DNA of 64,000 bases from Lentisalinibacter orientalis. Lineage in GTDB: Bacteria; Pseudomonadota; Gammaproteobacteria; Steroidobacterales; Woeseiaceae. The notes beneath the pieces were generated by a model that saw nothing but the letters and a program-made list of their open reading frames with translations, did not search any database and was not told the origin of the DNA. Shown in pieces: positions 9,476-18,419 of this stretch. Within the stretch, counting starts at the first letter, position 1. The number at the start of each line of letters is the position of its first letter. The DNA is taken from NCBI RefSeq assembly GCF_040706535.1, contig NZ_JAPDRJ010000005.1:248001-312000 (forward strand), in the 5' to 3' direction. A program made the position numbers and the translations under genes.

Positions 9476-10147
9476 CTAGCGGGTCAGCCGTCGGCGCAGC
9501 GCGGACAGGCGGGCCGGCGTGCCGGGATCGTGCCAGGCGCCGGTGTAGAGCTCGCCGCGGACCCGGCCGGCGGCCGCGTGTTCGCGGATGAGCGGCGCGA
9601 GCGGGAAGATGCCCTCCTCCACACGGGCGAAGAACTCCGGCCGATAGCGGCCGATGCCCGAGTAGGTGTGGCGCCGGCCGCCGCCGCTGCCCACCAGGCC
9701 GTCCTCAAGGGAGAAGTCGCCCCGCGGATTGTGCTCCGGGTTCGGCACCAGCACCAGCCAGGCCATGGCGTCGTCCGGCGGCGGCAGCCGGGTGAATTCG
9801 TAGTCGGTATGGATATCGGCGTTCACCACCCAGAACGGCTCGGCGCCCAGCAGCGGCAGCGCCCGCCGGATGCCGCCGCCGGTATCCAGCGCCGTCTCGC
9901 CCTCCGGGCTGTAGACGAGGGTGACGCCGTAGCGGCTGCCCTGCCCCAGCCGGTCGACGATCTGCCCGCCGAGCCAGGCCAGGTTGATCACGATCTCCGT
10001 GATGCCGGCCCGGGCCAGCGCACGGATGTGGCGCTCGATCAGCGTCTCGCCGCCCACCTCCACCAGGGGTTTCGGCACGGTGTCCGTCAGCGGGCGCAGC
10101 CGCTCGCCGCGGCCGGCGGCCAGGATCATGGCCCGCGTCGCGCTCAC
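9476..10147 (-). CDS. murU: N-acetylmuramate-1-phosphate uridylyltransferase MurU
   Basis: A 223-residue nucleotidyltransferase that makes UDP-MurNAc from MurNAc-1-phosphate in the peptidoglycan-recycling shortcut that bypasses MurA. It has the nucleotide-binding loop AAGRGERLRPLTDTVPKPLV near the N-terminus and the metal-binding NADIHTD. The GTG at 10147 overlaps the stop of amgK by 4 nt; upstream extension of the frame would run through amgK in another register and is not credible. The amgK-murU pair is the known two-enzyme route in pseudomonads and relatives and gives intrinsic fosfomycin tolerance there. Confidence 0.92.
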   Translation of the reverse strand: MSATRAMILAAGRGERLRPLTDTVPKPLVEVGGETLIERHIRALARAGITEIVINLAWLGGQIVDRLGQGSRYGVTLVYSPEGETALDTGGGIRRALPLLGAEPFWVVNADIHTDYEFTRLPPPDDAMAWLVLVPNPEHNPRGDFSLEDGLVGSGGGRRHTYSGIGRYRPEFFARVEEGIFPLAPLIREHAAAGRVRGELYTGAWHDPGTPARLSALRRRLTR

Positions 10148-11160
10148 GGCGCGCGCTCCGACAGCGCGGGCAGCACCCGCTCGGTGATCAGGGCGCAGAG
10201 CCACTCGAGCTCCGGGTAGTCGGCGCGGAGCGCCGTCACGTAGGCGAGCGTGCGGGGCACGTCGGCCAGGTAGCCGGGCTTGCCGTCCCGGTGCCAGAGC
10301 CGGGCGAAGATGCCCGCCGCCTTGAGATGCCGCTGCACGCCCATGAGGTCGAAGGCACGCAGGAACCCGCCGTCCCCGTCGGCCGCGCCGTCGAGACGGA
10401 GACCCGCCGCACGCGCCTCCTGCCGGTACACGTCCACCCAGGCAAGCACTCGCTCTCGCGGCCAGGTGATGTAACAGTCCTTCAGCAGCGATACCAGGTC
10501 GTAGGTGACGGGGCCGTGCATGGCATCCTGAAAATCGAGGATACCCGGCGGCTCGGCCGTCACCATGAGGTTGCGGGAGTGATAGTCCCGGTGCACGAAG
10601 ACCGCGGGCTGGGCCACGGCGCTCGCGGCCAGCCGGTCCGTGACGGCGTCCCAGGCGGCCGCATCGTCCGCTGACCAGTCCAGCGCCAGGTGCCGCTGGC
10701 AAAGCCAGTCCCGGAACAGCGCCATCTCCGTGTGCAGGAACTCACGGTCGTACGGCGGCAGCTCGGCCGCGTGGCGGGCGCCGCCGCGCTGCAGCTGCAC
10801 CAGCGCCCGGATGGCGGCTCCGTACAGCCGGTCGGCCTCTCCGGGCTCGGCCCGGAGCCGGTGCAGATAGAGCTCGTCGCCGAGATCGGTGAGCAGCAGG
10901 AACCCGGCGCCGAGGTCGGCCTCGAGGACCCGCGGCGCCGTGAGCCCGATGGCCTGCAGCCAGCCGGCGATCCGCAGGAACGGCTCGCTGTCCTCCTGCG
11001 CCGGCGGGGCGTCCATCGCGATATAGCTGTGGCCGCCGCTCAGCACCCGGAAGTAGCGGCGGAAACTCGCGTCCGCCGATGCCGGCCGCAGGTCGTCGAG
11101 GGTCATCCCGCAGTCGCGGACGAGCCATTCCTCGAGCTCGCGAAGCCTGTCGTCACGCAA
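10144..11160 (-). CDS. amgK: N-acetylmuramate/N-acetylglucosamine kinase AmgK
   Basis: AmgK phosphorylates recovered MurNAc and GlcNAc at the anomeric position and feeds MurU. The protein belongs to the aminoglycoside-phosphotransferase fold: catalytic HRDYHSRN at residues 190-197 and metal-binding ILDF at 207-210. No ATG or GTG gives a sensible N-terminus; a TTG at 11160 preceded by GGAG at 10 nt spacing gives 338 residues, close to the length of known AmgK. Starting further upstream would run into lptD. It is divergent from lptD with about 130 bp between the starts, which must hold both promoters. Confidence 0.9.
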   Translation of the reverse strand: MRDDRLRELEEWLVRDCGMTLDDLRPASADASFRRYFRVLSGGHSYIAMDAPPAQEDSEPFLRIAGWLQAIGLTAPRVLEADLGAGFLLLTDLGDELYLHRLRAEPGEADRLYGAAIRALVQLQRGGARHAAELPPYDREFLHTEMALFRDWLCQRHLALDWSADDAAAWDAVTDRLAASAVAQPAVFVHRDYHSRNLMVTAEPPGILDFQDAMHGPVTYDLVSLLKDCYITWPRERVLAWVDVYRQEARAAGLRLDGAADGDGGFLRAFDLMGVQRHLKAAGIFARLWHRDGKPGYLADVPRTLAYVTALRADYPELEWLCALITERVLPALSERAP

Positions 11161-11288
11161 TGCCGGGATACTCCATTCGAGGACCGCCGCGGGGGCCGGA
11201 GGCCGCGCCAGCCGGCGGATCGGCCGGTTTGAAGGGGTCGGGAAACTGTGCGAAGGTAGCAAAAAATCACGAGCGAGTTCATCCCACC

Positions 11289-13514
11289 TTGCTGCCCAGT
11301 ACGCTCCGCCTCGCCGCAATGGCCTGCCTGCTCGTTGCGACCTCCTTGCCTGCGCGCGCACAGGAACGGCTGGACTGTCAGGCGGACCCGGTGGTGACGC
11401 CGCCGGTCGCGGACACTGCCGCGCCCGATGCTCCGGCGGTGCCTGGCGACCCCGACGCCGACGACGAGGAGATCCAGCTGGAGGCCGGCGAGGCCGAACT
11501 CACGCTCGGCGGCGGCGCCTCGCTCAGCGGCGGCGTGCGGCTGCAGCGCTCCGGCTTCCTGCTGGAGGCGGAGCAGGCCGATTACGATCCGGCCCTGCGT
11601 GCCCTGAGCCTGGCCGGCGGCGTGCGCTACGGCGGTCCCGACGCGGACGTGGAGAGCGAGCTCGCCCGTTTCAGCTATGACGAGGGCCTGATCCGCTTCG
11701 AGGACGCCCGCTTCGGCCTGGCCGCCCGCAGCTCCCGCGGCGAGGCCGGGCTGCTGCAGATCGAGCGCTCCGGACTGCTCACGCTGGAAGACGTGAGCTA
11801 CACCACCTGCCCGCCCGGCAAGGACGACTGGCAGCTGCTCGGCGATCGCATCCGCCTGGATACCGCCGAGGGCGTCGGCACCGCCCGCGACGTGAAGCTG
11901 GAATTCCAGGGCGTGCCGATCCTGTACGCCCCGTGGCTGTCGTTCCCGATCAGCCCGGCGCGCAAATCCGGCTTCCTCATTCCCGACATCGGCAGCAGCG
12001 GGCGCAACGGCACGGACGTGAGCGTCCCCTATTACTGGAATATCGCCCCGAACTACGACGCCACCATCACGCCGCGGTTGCTCACCCGCCGGGGCATGCA
12101 GCTCAACACCGAGCTGCGCGTACTCACCGGATCGAGCGACGGCACCGCCGAACTGGAGTATCTGCCCGGCGACGACGAGACCGGCGAGGACCGCGTCTAT
12201 CTGCGCCTGCAGGACCGCACCATCATCGCCGACCGCTGGCGGGCGCTGCTGGACGTGCGCAGCGTCTCCGACGACAACTACTTCGAGGACCTGGGCGGCA
12301 GCCTCAGCGAGGCCAGCACCACCCACCTGAACCAGAGCCTGCGCTTCGACTACCCCGGCCGCCACTGGTACCTCGCCGCGGATTTCCGCATCTTCCAGAC
12401 CATCGATTCCACCATCACCGGCGAGGAGGAACCCTACCGGCAGCTGCCGCGGCTGACCGCCTCCGGCGACTGGCCGTCGACGGGAACGGGGCCGTCCTGG
12501 GGCATCGACTCGGAGCTGACCTATTTCGACCGGGACGCCGGCGTCACCGGCTGGCGGCTGAACGCCCGGCCCCGGTTCGAGTACTCGATCGAGCGGCCCG
12601 GGCTGTACCTGCGCCCCGGCATCGAGGTGGACCACACGGCCTACGGCCTGACCCAGACGGCCCCGGGGGAGGCGGACGCGCCGAGCCGCACGGTGCCGCT
12701 GTTCAGCGTCGACGCCGGCGCCATCTTCGAGCGCAGCATCGACAAGCGGGGCTGGATACAGACGCTGGAGCCCCGGGCGCTGTACGTGCACGTGCCCTAC
12801 ACGGACCAGCAGAACCTGCCGGTTTTCGACACCATCGAGCCGGACCTGAACCTGGTGCAGGTCTTTCGCAAGAACCGCTTCGTCGGGCCGGACCGGCTGG
12901 CCGATACCGACCAGGTCGCCCTGGGCGTGACCACCCGCCTGTTCGACGCGGCCAGCGGCCGCCAGCTGCTGCGCGCCACCATCGGTCAGACCCGCTACCT
13001 GAGCGACCAGGGCGTGACCCTGCCGGGGCTCGCGCCCGTCTCCGCCGACTCGTCGGACTACATCGCCGAGCTCGGCTTCGACGTATACGGCAACTGGAAC
13101 CTGGACTTCGGCCACCAGTGGAACTCCGACACCGACACCACCACGCGCTCGGAGATCCGGCTGCAGTACCGCCCGGAGGACGACCGGGTGCTGAATTTCT
13201 CCTACCGCTTCCGCCGCGGCTCCATCGAGCAGGCGGACGTCTCGTGGAGCTGGCCGATCGGCGAGCGCTGGAACCTCGTCGGCCGCTACAACTACTCCCT
13301 GCGCGAGGACACGACGCTCGAACGCTTCGTCGGCGTGGAGTATGAAAGCTGCTGCTGGAGTATCCGGCTCGTCACCCGCCGCTACATCAGCCGCCGGGAC
13401 CGCACGGCCGACTCGTCCATCGCCATCCAGCTGGAACTGAAGGGCCTGACCAGTGTCGGAGACCCTGCAGACGAGCTCCTGGAACGTGGTATTCTGGGCT
13501 ATTCACGTGACTGA
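11289..13514 (+). CDS. lptD: LPS-assembly protein LptD
   Basis: LptD is the outer-membrane beta-barrel that, with LptE, inserts LPS in the outer leaflet. The product has a signal peptide ending LPARAQ, an N-terminal OstA/LptA-like jellyroll domain (about residues 60-190) and the C-terminal 26-strand barrel. The four cysteines of the disulfide relay are conserved: Cys30, Cys174 and the vicinal Cys688-Cys689 in YESCCW. I chose the TTG at 11289 because it gives a complete signal peptide with a basic n-region; an ATG at 11319 is possible and gives a shorter one. SurA, encoded next, chaperones this barrel. Confidence 0.93.
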   Translation: MLPSTLRLAAMACLLVATSLPARAQERLDCQADPVVTPPVADTAAPDAPAVPGDPDADDEEIQLEAGEAELTLGGGASLSGGVRLQRSGFLLEAEQADYDPALRALSLAGGVRYGGPDADVESELARFSYDEGLIRFEDARFGLAARSSRGEAGLLQIERSGLLTLEDVSYTTCPPGKDDWQLLGDRIRLDTAEGVGTARDVKLEFQGVPILYAPWLSFPISPARKSGFLIPDIGSSGRNGTDVSVPYYWNIAPNYDATITPRLLTRRGMQLNTELRVLTGSSDGTAELEYLPGDDETGEDRVYLRLQDRTIIADRWRALLDVRSVSDDNYFEDLGGSLSEASTTHLNQSLRFDYPGRHWYLAADFRIFQTIDSTITGEEEPYRQLPRLTASGDWPSTGTGPSWGIDSELTYFDRDAGVTGWRLNARPRFEYSIERPGLYLRPGIEVDHTAYGLTQTAPGEADAPSRTVPLFSVDAGAIFERSIDKRGWIQTLEPRALYVHVPYTDQQNLPVFDTIEPDLNLVQVFRKNRFVGPDRLADTDQVALGVTTRLFDAASGRQLLRATIGQTRYLSDQGVTLPGLAPVSADSSDYIAELGFDVYGNWNLDFGHQWNSDTDTTTRSEIRLQYRPEDDRVLNFSYRFRRGSIEQADVSWSWPIGERWNLVGRYNYSLREDTTLERFVGVEYESCCWSIRLVTRRYISRRDRTADSSIAIQLELKGLTSVGDPADELLERGILGYSRD

Positions 13515-13539
13515 ACACTCTCACGCCCCCTTCATTCCT

Positions 13540-14835
13540 ATGTACAGAACCGTATCCCTGACAATCTCGTTCGGGGTCCTCGCCTTCCTGCTGCCGGCGC
13601 TGGCCGGCGCCCAGGACAGCGAGCGCCTCGACAGCATCGTGGCCGTCGTCAACGAAGGCGTCGTGCTGGAGAGCGAACTCGACAACCAGACCGAGCTGGT
13701 GCTCTCGCGCCTGCAGGAGCAGAACGTCCAGCTGCCGCCTCCCGAGGTGCTGCGCGACCAGATCCTCGAGCGGCTGATCATCGACCGCATACAGCTGCAG
13801 CGCGCCGAGCGCATCGGCATCCGCATCTCCGACGAGATGCTGAACAGCGCGCTGGCCGACGTCGCGCAGCGCAACAACATCTCCTTCGCAGACCTTCCGG
13901 CGGCACTGGCGGCCCAGGGCCTCGACTACACGATGTACCGGGAGGAGATGCGCGACCAGCTGGCGCTGGAGCAGCTACGACAGGTGGACGTGATGAGCCG
14001 CATCAACGTCTCCGACCGCGAGATCAACCGCTGTCTCGAGAACCTGGAGGCGAACGTCGGCGCGAACTCCGAGTTCGACATCTCCCACATCCTGATCAGC
14101 GTGCCCGCCAACGCCACGGCGGAACAGTTCCGCGAGGCCGAGGTGGAGGCCCGCCGGCTGTACGAGGAGTTGCAGGACGGCGCCGACTTCGCCAAGGCGG
14201 CGGTGAGCTACTCCGACGCCCAGAACGCGCTGGAAGGCGGCAACCTCGGCTGGCGCAAGGGCACCCAGCTGCCGACGCTCTTCACCGGCGTCGTCGAGAA
14301 TCTCTCCCCCGGCGAGATCGCCGAGCCCATACGCAATGCGAGCGGCTTCCACATCATCAAGCTGAACGACGCGCGCGGCGCCATCGCCCGCAGCGAGGTC
14401 GACCAGTCGCGCATCCGTCACATCCTGATTCGCCCCGACGAGATCATCGACGACGCCACCGCTCGCCAGCAGCTGGCGGAACTGCGCGAGCGCATCCTGG
14501 CCGGCGAGAGCTTCGGCGACCTGGCCCAGCTCAACTCGGACGATCCGGGCTCCGCGGCCGAAGGCGGCGACCTCGGCTGGACCTCGCCGGGCACCTTCGT
14601 GCCCGAATTCGCCGAGGTGGCGAACTCGCTCGAGATCGGCGAGCTGAGCGAACCGTTCCGCTCCCGCTTCGGCTGGCACATCCTGGAGGTGACGGACCGG
14701 CGCGTCTACGACAACACCGCCGAGGTACGCGAGCGCAACTGCGTGAACAGCATTCGGGCCGGCAAGCTGGAGGAGGAGACCCAGCTGTGGCTCCGGCGCA
14801 TGCGCGACGAGGCCTTCGTCGACAAACGCATCTGA
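13540..14835 (+). CDS. surA: Periplasmic peptidyl-prolyl isomerase and OMP chaperone SurA
   Basis: SurA escorts outer-membrane proteins, including LptD, across the periplasm. The 431-residue protein has a signal peptide (about residues 1-24, cut before QDSERLD), the N-terminal chaperone region (VAVVNEGVVLESEL), two parvulin domains starting at the EFDISHILIS and RIRHILIRPDE segments, and a short C-terminal helix. The ATG at 13540 begins directly at the signal peptide, 25 nt after the lptD stop; the longer upstream frame overlaps lptD and adds no signal-like sequence. lptD-surA-pdxA-rsmA order is conserved in Gammaproteobacteria. Confidence 0.95.
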   Translation: MYRTVSLTISFGVLAFLLPALAGAQDSERLDSIVAVVNEGVVLESELDNQTELVLSRLQEQNVQLPPPEVLRDQILERLIIDRIQLQRAERIGIRISDEMLNSALADVAQRNNISFADLPAALAAQGLDYTMYREEMRDQLALEQLRQVDVMSRINVSDREINRCLENLEANVGANSEFDISHILISVPANATAEQFREAEVEARRLYEELQDGADFAKAAVSYSDAQNALEGGNLGWRKGTQLPTLFTGVVENLSPGEIAEPIRNASGFHIIKLNDARGAIARSEVDQSRIRHILIRPDEIIDDATARQQLAELRERILAGESFGDLAQLNSDDPGSAAEGGDLGWTSPGTFVPEFAEVANSLEIGELSEPFRSRFGWHILEVTDRRVYDNTAEVRERNCVNSIRAGKLEEETQLWLRRMRDEAFVDKRI

Positions 14836-14842
14836 GGCGGCC

Positions 14843-15835
14843 GTGGCCGCCGCATCCCCACGCCTGGTGCTGACGGCCGGCGAGCCGGCCGGCATCGGGC
14901 CCGACATCTGCCTGATGCTCGCCGCGGGGCCCCTCCCCGCCGAGACGGTGCTGGTGGGCGACCGGCGCCAGCTGGCCGAGCGCGCCGCCGCGCTCGGCAT
15001 CGACGTGGTGCTGCCGGAGTACCATCGGGGCGATCCCCGCCGCGGCGGCCACACGCCAGGCGATATTCCGGTGATGTCGTTCCCCCTGCCGAATGTCGAG
15101 TGCTGCGGCACGCCGGACCCGGCCAACGCCAGCGCGCTGCTGGCCGGCCTGGAGTGGGCGGCCCGGGCCTGCCTGGACGGCGAATTCGACGCGCTGGTGA
15201 CCGCGCCCCTGCAGAAGAGCGTCATCAACGAGGCCGGGCTGTCCTTCAGCGGCCACACCGAGTTCCTGGCCGAGGCCACCGGTGCGCCGCTGCCGGTGAT
15301 GATGCTGGCCACCGACGAGCTCCGCATCGCACTGGCGACCACCCACCTGCCGCTGGCCGAGGTCCCCGCGGCGATCACGGCGGAACGGCTCACGCGGGTC
15401 ATCGACGTGCTGCACGGCGACCTGCGCCGGCGTTTCGGCATCGACGAGCCGAAGATCCGGGTCTGCGGTCTGAATCCGCACGCCGGCGAGGGGGGGCATC
15501 TGGGTCGGGAGGAAATCGACGTGATCGCCCCGGCACTGGACGAGCTGCGGGCGCGCGGGATCGCCATCGAGGGCCCCGTCTCCGCCGACACCGCTTTCCT
15601 GGACACCGCCGGCAAGGCGGATGCGGTGCTTGCGATGTACCACGACCAGGGTCTGCCGGTGATCAAGTATGCCGGCTTCGGCAAGGCCGTGAACATCACG
15701 CTCGGGCTGCCCATCGTGCGCACGTCGGTGGACCACGGGACCGCCCTCGCGCTGGCCGGCAGCGGCCGCGCCGACCCGGCCAGCCTCGGCGTCGCGCTGC
15801 GCTATGCGGCCGAGCTCGCCGGGCGCGGCGGATGA
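14843..15835 (+). CDS. pdxA: 4-hydroxythreonine-4-phosphate dehydrogenase
   Basis: PdxA oxidises 4-phosphohydroxy-L-threonine with NAD in the DXP-dependent pyridoxal 5'-phosphate pathway. The 330-residue protein begins with TAGEPAGIGPDI, a family signature, and carries metal-ligand histidines in FSGHTEFLAE and MYHDQG near residue 265, followed by the dimer-interface segment VRTSVDHGTA. Start is GTG, 7 nt after the surA stop. PLP made by this pathway would serve the many PLP enzymes in the window (GcvP, kynureninase, aminotransferase). Confidence 0.96.
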   Translation: MAAASPRLVLTAGEPAGIGPDICLMLAAGPLPAETVLVGDRRQLAERAAALGIDVVLPEYHRGDPRRGGHTPGDIPVMSFPLPNVECCGTPDPANASALLAGLEWAARACLDGEFDALVTAPLQKSVINEAGLSFSGHTEFLAEATGAPLPVMMLATDELRIALATTHLPLAEVPAAITAERLTRVIDVLHGDLRRRFGIDEPKIRVCGLNPHAGEGGHLGREEIDVIAPALDELRARGIAIEGPVSADTAFLDTAGKADAVLAMYHDQGLPVIKYAGFGKAVNITLGLPIVRTSVDHGTALALAGSGRADPASLGVALRYAAELAGRGG

Positions 15836-15842
15836 GCCCAAC

Positions 15843-16631
15843 TTGAGCCACCGACCGCGCAAGCGTTTCGGCCAGCACTTCCTGCGCGATCCCTCCGTGG
15901 TATCGCGCATCGTCGCGGCGATCGGCCCCGCCGGGGGCGACCACCTGGTGGAGATCGGGCCCGGCGAAGGCATCCTCACCGCCCCGCTCGCCGCGCTGCC
16001 CGTGAGGCTGGACGCCGTGGAGATCGACCGGGACCTCGCGGCGGCACTGCGCTCCCGTTACGCCGGCGCCGCGAACGTCACCGTGCACGAAGCCGACGCC
16101 CTGAAGTTCGACTTCGCCGCACTCGGCGACGGTCTGCGTGTCGTCGGCAACCTGCCCTACAACATCTCGACCCCGCTGCTGTTCCACCTCGTCGAGCAGC
16201 GCCGGGCGATACGCGACATGCACTTCATGCTGCAGAAGGAGGTCGTGGACCGCATGGCGGCGTCCCCCGGCGGCAAGCAGTACGGCCGCCTCACGGTCAT
16301 GCTCGCCTGCTCCATGGAGGTCGAGCGCCTGTTCGACGTGCCGCCGGAGGCCTTCCGGCCGCCGCCCCGCGTACAGTCCAGCGTGGTCCGGCTCGTGCCC
16401 CGCGCCCGACGGCTGGAGGTCGGTGACGAGAGTCTGTTCGCCGCACTCGTGACCGGCGCGTTCTCGCGCCGGCGCAAGACGCTGCGCAATGCGCTGGCGG
16501 CATGGCTCACCGCGGAGGCCATCGCCGAGGAAGGCATCGACCCGACGCTGCGACCGGAACGGCTCGCGCCGGAGGAATTCGCCCGGCTCGCCAACCGGGC
16601 GCTGCGCGAGCGGGACGATGCGCTAGAATGA
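15843..16631 (+). CDS. rsmA: 16S rRNA dimethyladenosine transferase RsmA/KsgA
   Basis: RsmA dimethylates two adjacent adenosines in the 3' terminal hairpin of 16S rRNA during 30S maturation. The product starts with RPRKRFGQHFL, has the SAM-binding LVEIGPGEGILT and the catalytic NLPYNIS. No ATG exists before the conserved N-terminus; a TTG at 15843, 7 nt after the pdxA stop, gives 262 residues, close to the family norm. A longer in-frame ATG at 15804 lies inside pdxA and is less likely. apaG and apaH follow, the usual order. Confidence 0.93.
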   Translation: MSHRPRKRFGQHFLRDPSVVSRIVAAIGPAGGDHLVEIGPGEGILTAPLAALPVRLDAVEIDRDLAAALRSRYAGAANVTVHEADALKFDFAALGDGLRVVGNLPYNISTPLLFHLVEQRRAIRDMHFMLQKEVVDRMAASPGGKQYGRLTVMLACSMEVERLFDVPPEAFRPPPRVQSSVVRLVPRARRLEVGDESLFAALVTGAFSRRRKTLRNALAAWLTAEAIAEEGIDPTLRPERLAPEEFARLANRALRERDDALE

Positions 16632-16687
16632 CGCCCCGAACGAGATGCCCACCCGATTTTCCGCAGCGAGAGGCCAGCCGAGAGGCC

Positions 16688-17071
16688 ATGACCGACAAGC
16701 CGAATCACCGCATCAGCGTGGACGTGAGCACCCACTTCCTGGACGAGCAATCGGAACCGGAGCTGGACCGCTACGTCTTCTCCTACACGATCACCATCGC
16801 CAACCGGGGCGATGTGCCCGCCTCGCTGCTCAGCCGGCACTGGATCATCACGGATGCCAATGGCAAGGTGCAGGAGGTACGCGGCGACGGCGTGGTGGGC
16901 GAGCAGCCCCATCTCAATCCGGGGGAGCAGTTCCGCTACTCCAGCGGCACGGTGCTGGAGACGCCCGTGGGCAGCATGGAGGGCAGCTATCAGATGCTGG
17001 CCGACGACGGCGTGCGCTTCGATGCCCCGATCGCGCCATTCACCCTGGCCGTGCCGGGTCTGCTGCACTAG
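16688..17071 (+). CDS. apaG: ApaG protein (DUF525)
   Basis: A 127-residue fibronectin-III-like beta-sandwich protein of unresolved function, normally encoded with apaH. Signature stretches include YVFSYTITIANRG, LLSRHWIITDANG and the C-terminal PFTLAVPGLLH. The ATG at 16688 follows a purine-rich GAGAGGCC segment and was preferred over longer in-frame starts lying in rsmA. A TAGAAT hexamer at 16624-16629 inside the rsmA 3' end could be a -10 box for an apaG-apaH promoter. Confidence 0.93.
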   Translation: MTDKPNHRISVDVSTHFLDEQSEPELDRYVFSYTITIANRGDVPASLLSRHWIITDANGKVQEVRGDGVVGEQPHLNPGEQFRYSSGTVLETPVGSMEGSYQMLADDGVRFDAPIAPFTLAVPGLLH

Positions 17072-17104
17072 CGGACCCGCGGCCGCGACAGCGGAGACCG
17101 TAGC

Positions 17105-17932
17105 ATGGCGGTCTATGCCATCGGCGACCTGCAGGGCTGCTACGACCCCTTCCGGCGCCTGCTGGATAAACTGGACTTCGACCCGGGCCGGGACACGCTC
17201 TGGCTCGCCGGCGATCTGGTCAACCGCGGTCCGAAGTCGCTGAAGACCCTGCGTTTCGTCCGATCCCTGGGCGACGCGGCGGTGACCGTGCTGGGGAACC
17301 ACGACCTGCACCTGCTGGTGATCGCCCACGAGCGCACCGCGGCCAAGCGCTCGGCCTCCCTCGCCATGAAGCCCATCCTGCGCGCCCACGATTGCGACGA
17401 GCTCATCGACTGGCTGCAGAACCGCCCGCTGGTGCACTACGACGAGGGTCTGGACACGGTGCTCGTCCACGCAGGCGTGCTGCCCGCCTGGGACCTCGAC
17501 ACGGTGCTCGCCCTGGCAGCCGAGGTAGAGACGGTACTGAGAGGTCCGCGCCCCTCCAAGCTGCTGGCGCATCTGTACGGCAACGAGCCCGACCGCTGGC
17601 GCGACGATCTGCACGGCGTGCCGCGGTGGCGCTTCATCGTCAACGTGCTCACCCGCATGCGCATGCTCACGCGCAAGGGCAGGCTCGATTTCGACTTTAC
17701 GGGCCCGCCGGAAGACGCGCCGCCGAAGCTCACACCCTGGTACCGCGCGCGCGACCGGGCGCTGGCCGGCACGCGTATCGTCTTCGGCCACTGGTCGGCG
17801 CTGGGACTGCTGAACGAGCCGGATCTGGTCTGCCTGGACACGGGCTGCGTGTGGGGCCGCGCCCTCACGGCGTTGCGCCTGGACCGGGCGGCGAAGCCGG
17901 TGAAGGTAAAATGCCGGGACCAGTCGCGCTAG
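17105..17932 (+). CDS. apaH: Bis(5'-nucleosyl)-tetraphosphatase (symmetrical) ApaH
   Basis: ApaH hydrolyses Ap4A and removes Np4 caps from RNA. The 275-residue protein shows the metallophosphatase motifs GDLQGC (residues 6-11), GDLVNRG and GNHD in order, then the C-terminal GHWSALG and LDTGCVWG. It follows apaG by 33 nt. A candidate promoter for the next gene overlaps its 3' end. Confidence 0.96.
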   Translation: MAVYAIGDLQGCYDPFRRLLDKLDFDPGRDTLWLAGDLVNRGPKSLKTLRFVRSLGDAAVTVLGNHDLHLLVIAHERTAAKRSASLAMKPILRAHDCDELIDWLQNRPLVHYDEGLDTVLVHAGVLPAWDLDTVLALAAEVETVLRGPRPSKLLAHLYGNEPDRWRDDLHGVPRWRFIVNVLTRMRMLTRKGRLDFDFTGPPEDAPPKLTPWYRARDRALAGTRIVFGHWSALGLLNEPDLVCLDTGCVWGRALTALRLDRAAKPVKVKCRDQSR

Positions 17933-17935
17933 AAT
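17930..17935 (+). promoter_or_regulatory. Candidate -10 box for the kynurenine cluster (leaderless start)
   Basis: TAGAAT (5 of 6 to consensus) overlaps the apaH stop and lies exactly 6 nt before the GTG start of the RidA-like gene, so the predicted +1 would be the start codon itself. No convincing -35 box is visible (TAAAAT at 17 nt spacing matches only 2 of 6), so this rests on the -10 and its spacing. Confidence 0.35.
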
Positions 17936-17941
17936 CTCCCC

Positions 17942-18364
17942 GTGGAATCCGACGACAGGGCCATCAGCACGAGCGCGGCGCCGCCGCCGGTGGGCGCGTA
18001 TCCTCACGCCCGGCGGGCCGGGGGGCTCCTGTTCCTGTCCGGGCTGGGCCCGCGGGACCCGGCGGGCGGCGACATACCCGGCGTGCGCCGGGACGACGAA
18101 GGCCGCGTGGTGGACTACGACATCGAGGCCCAGTGCCACGCCGTCTTCCGCAACGTGAAGAGCGTGCTCGAGGCCGCAGGTTCCGGCTGGGACCGACTCG
18201 TGGACATTACCGTCTTCCTGACCGACATCGAGCGCGACTTCGAGGCGTTCAACCGCATCTATGCGGACTATTTCCCCGGCGCGGGCCCCTGCCGGACCAC
18301 CGTCGAGGTGAACCGGCTGCCGACGCCCATCGCCATCGAGCTGAAATGCATCGCGGCCCTCTAG
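17942..18364 (+). CDS. RidA/YjgF family deaminase, possible 2-aminomuconate deaminase
   Basis: A 140-residue RidA-superfamily protein. The catalytic-type arginine is kept in CRTTVEVNRLP, and the fold signatures GGLLFLSGLGPRDP and DITVFLTDIERDF are present. In bacteria that degrade tryptophan through 2-aminomuconate, the deaminase step is done by a RidA-family protein encoded with 3-hydroxyanthranilate dioxygenase, so the position at the head of this cluster supports that role. A general enamine/imine deaminase is the alternative. Start is GTG at 17942, 9 nt after apaH. Confidence 0.82.
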   Translation: MESDDRAISTSAAPPPVGAYPHARRAGGLLFLSGLGPRDPAGGDIPGVRRDDEGRVVDYDIEAQCHAVFRNVKSVLEAAGSGWDRLVDITVFLTDIERDFEAFNRIYADYFPGAGPCRTTVEVNRLPTPIAIELKCIAAL

Positions 18365-18419
18365 AACGCGCCATGGAACACGCAGCGGAACGCCCGCGGA
18401 CACGTGCCGGGAGAGAGAT

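Noticed and set aside
10148..10702. An N-terminal extension of murU by about 185 residues
   Set aside because: It runs through amgK in another frame; the GTG overlapping the amgK stop gives the conserved MurU N-terminus.
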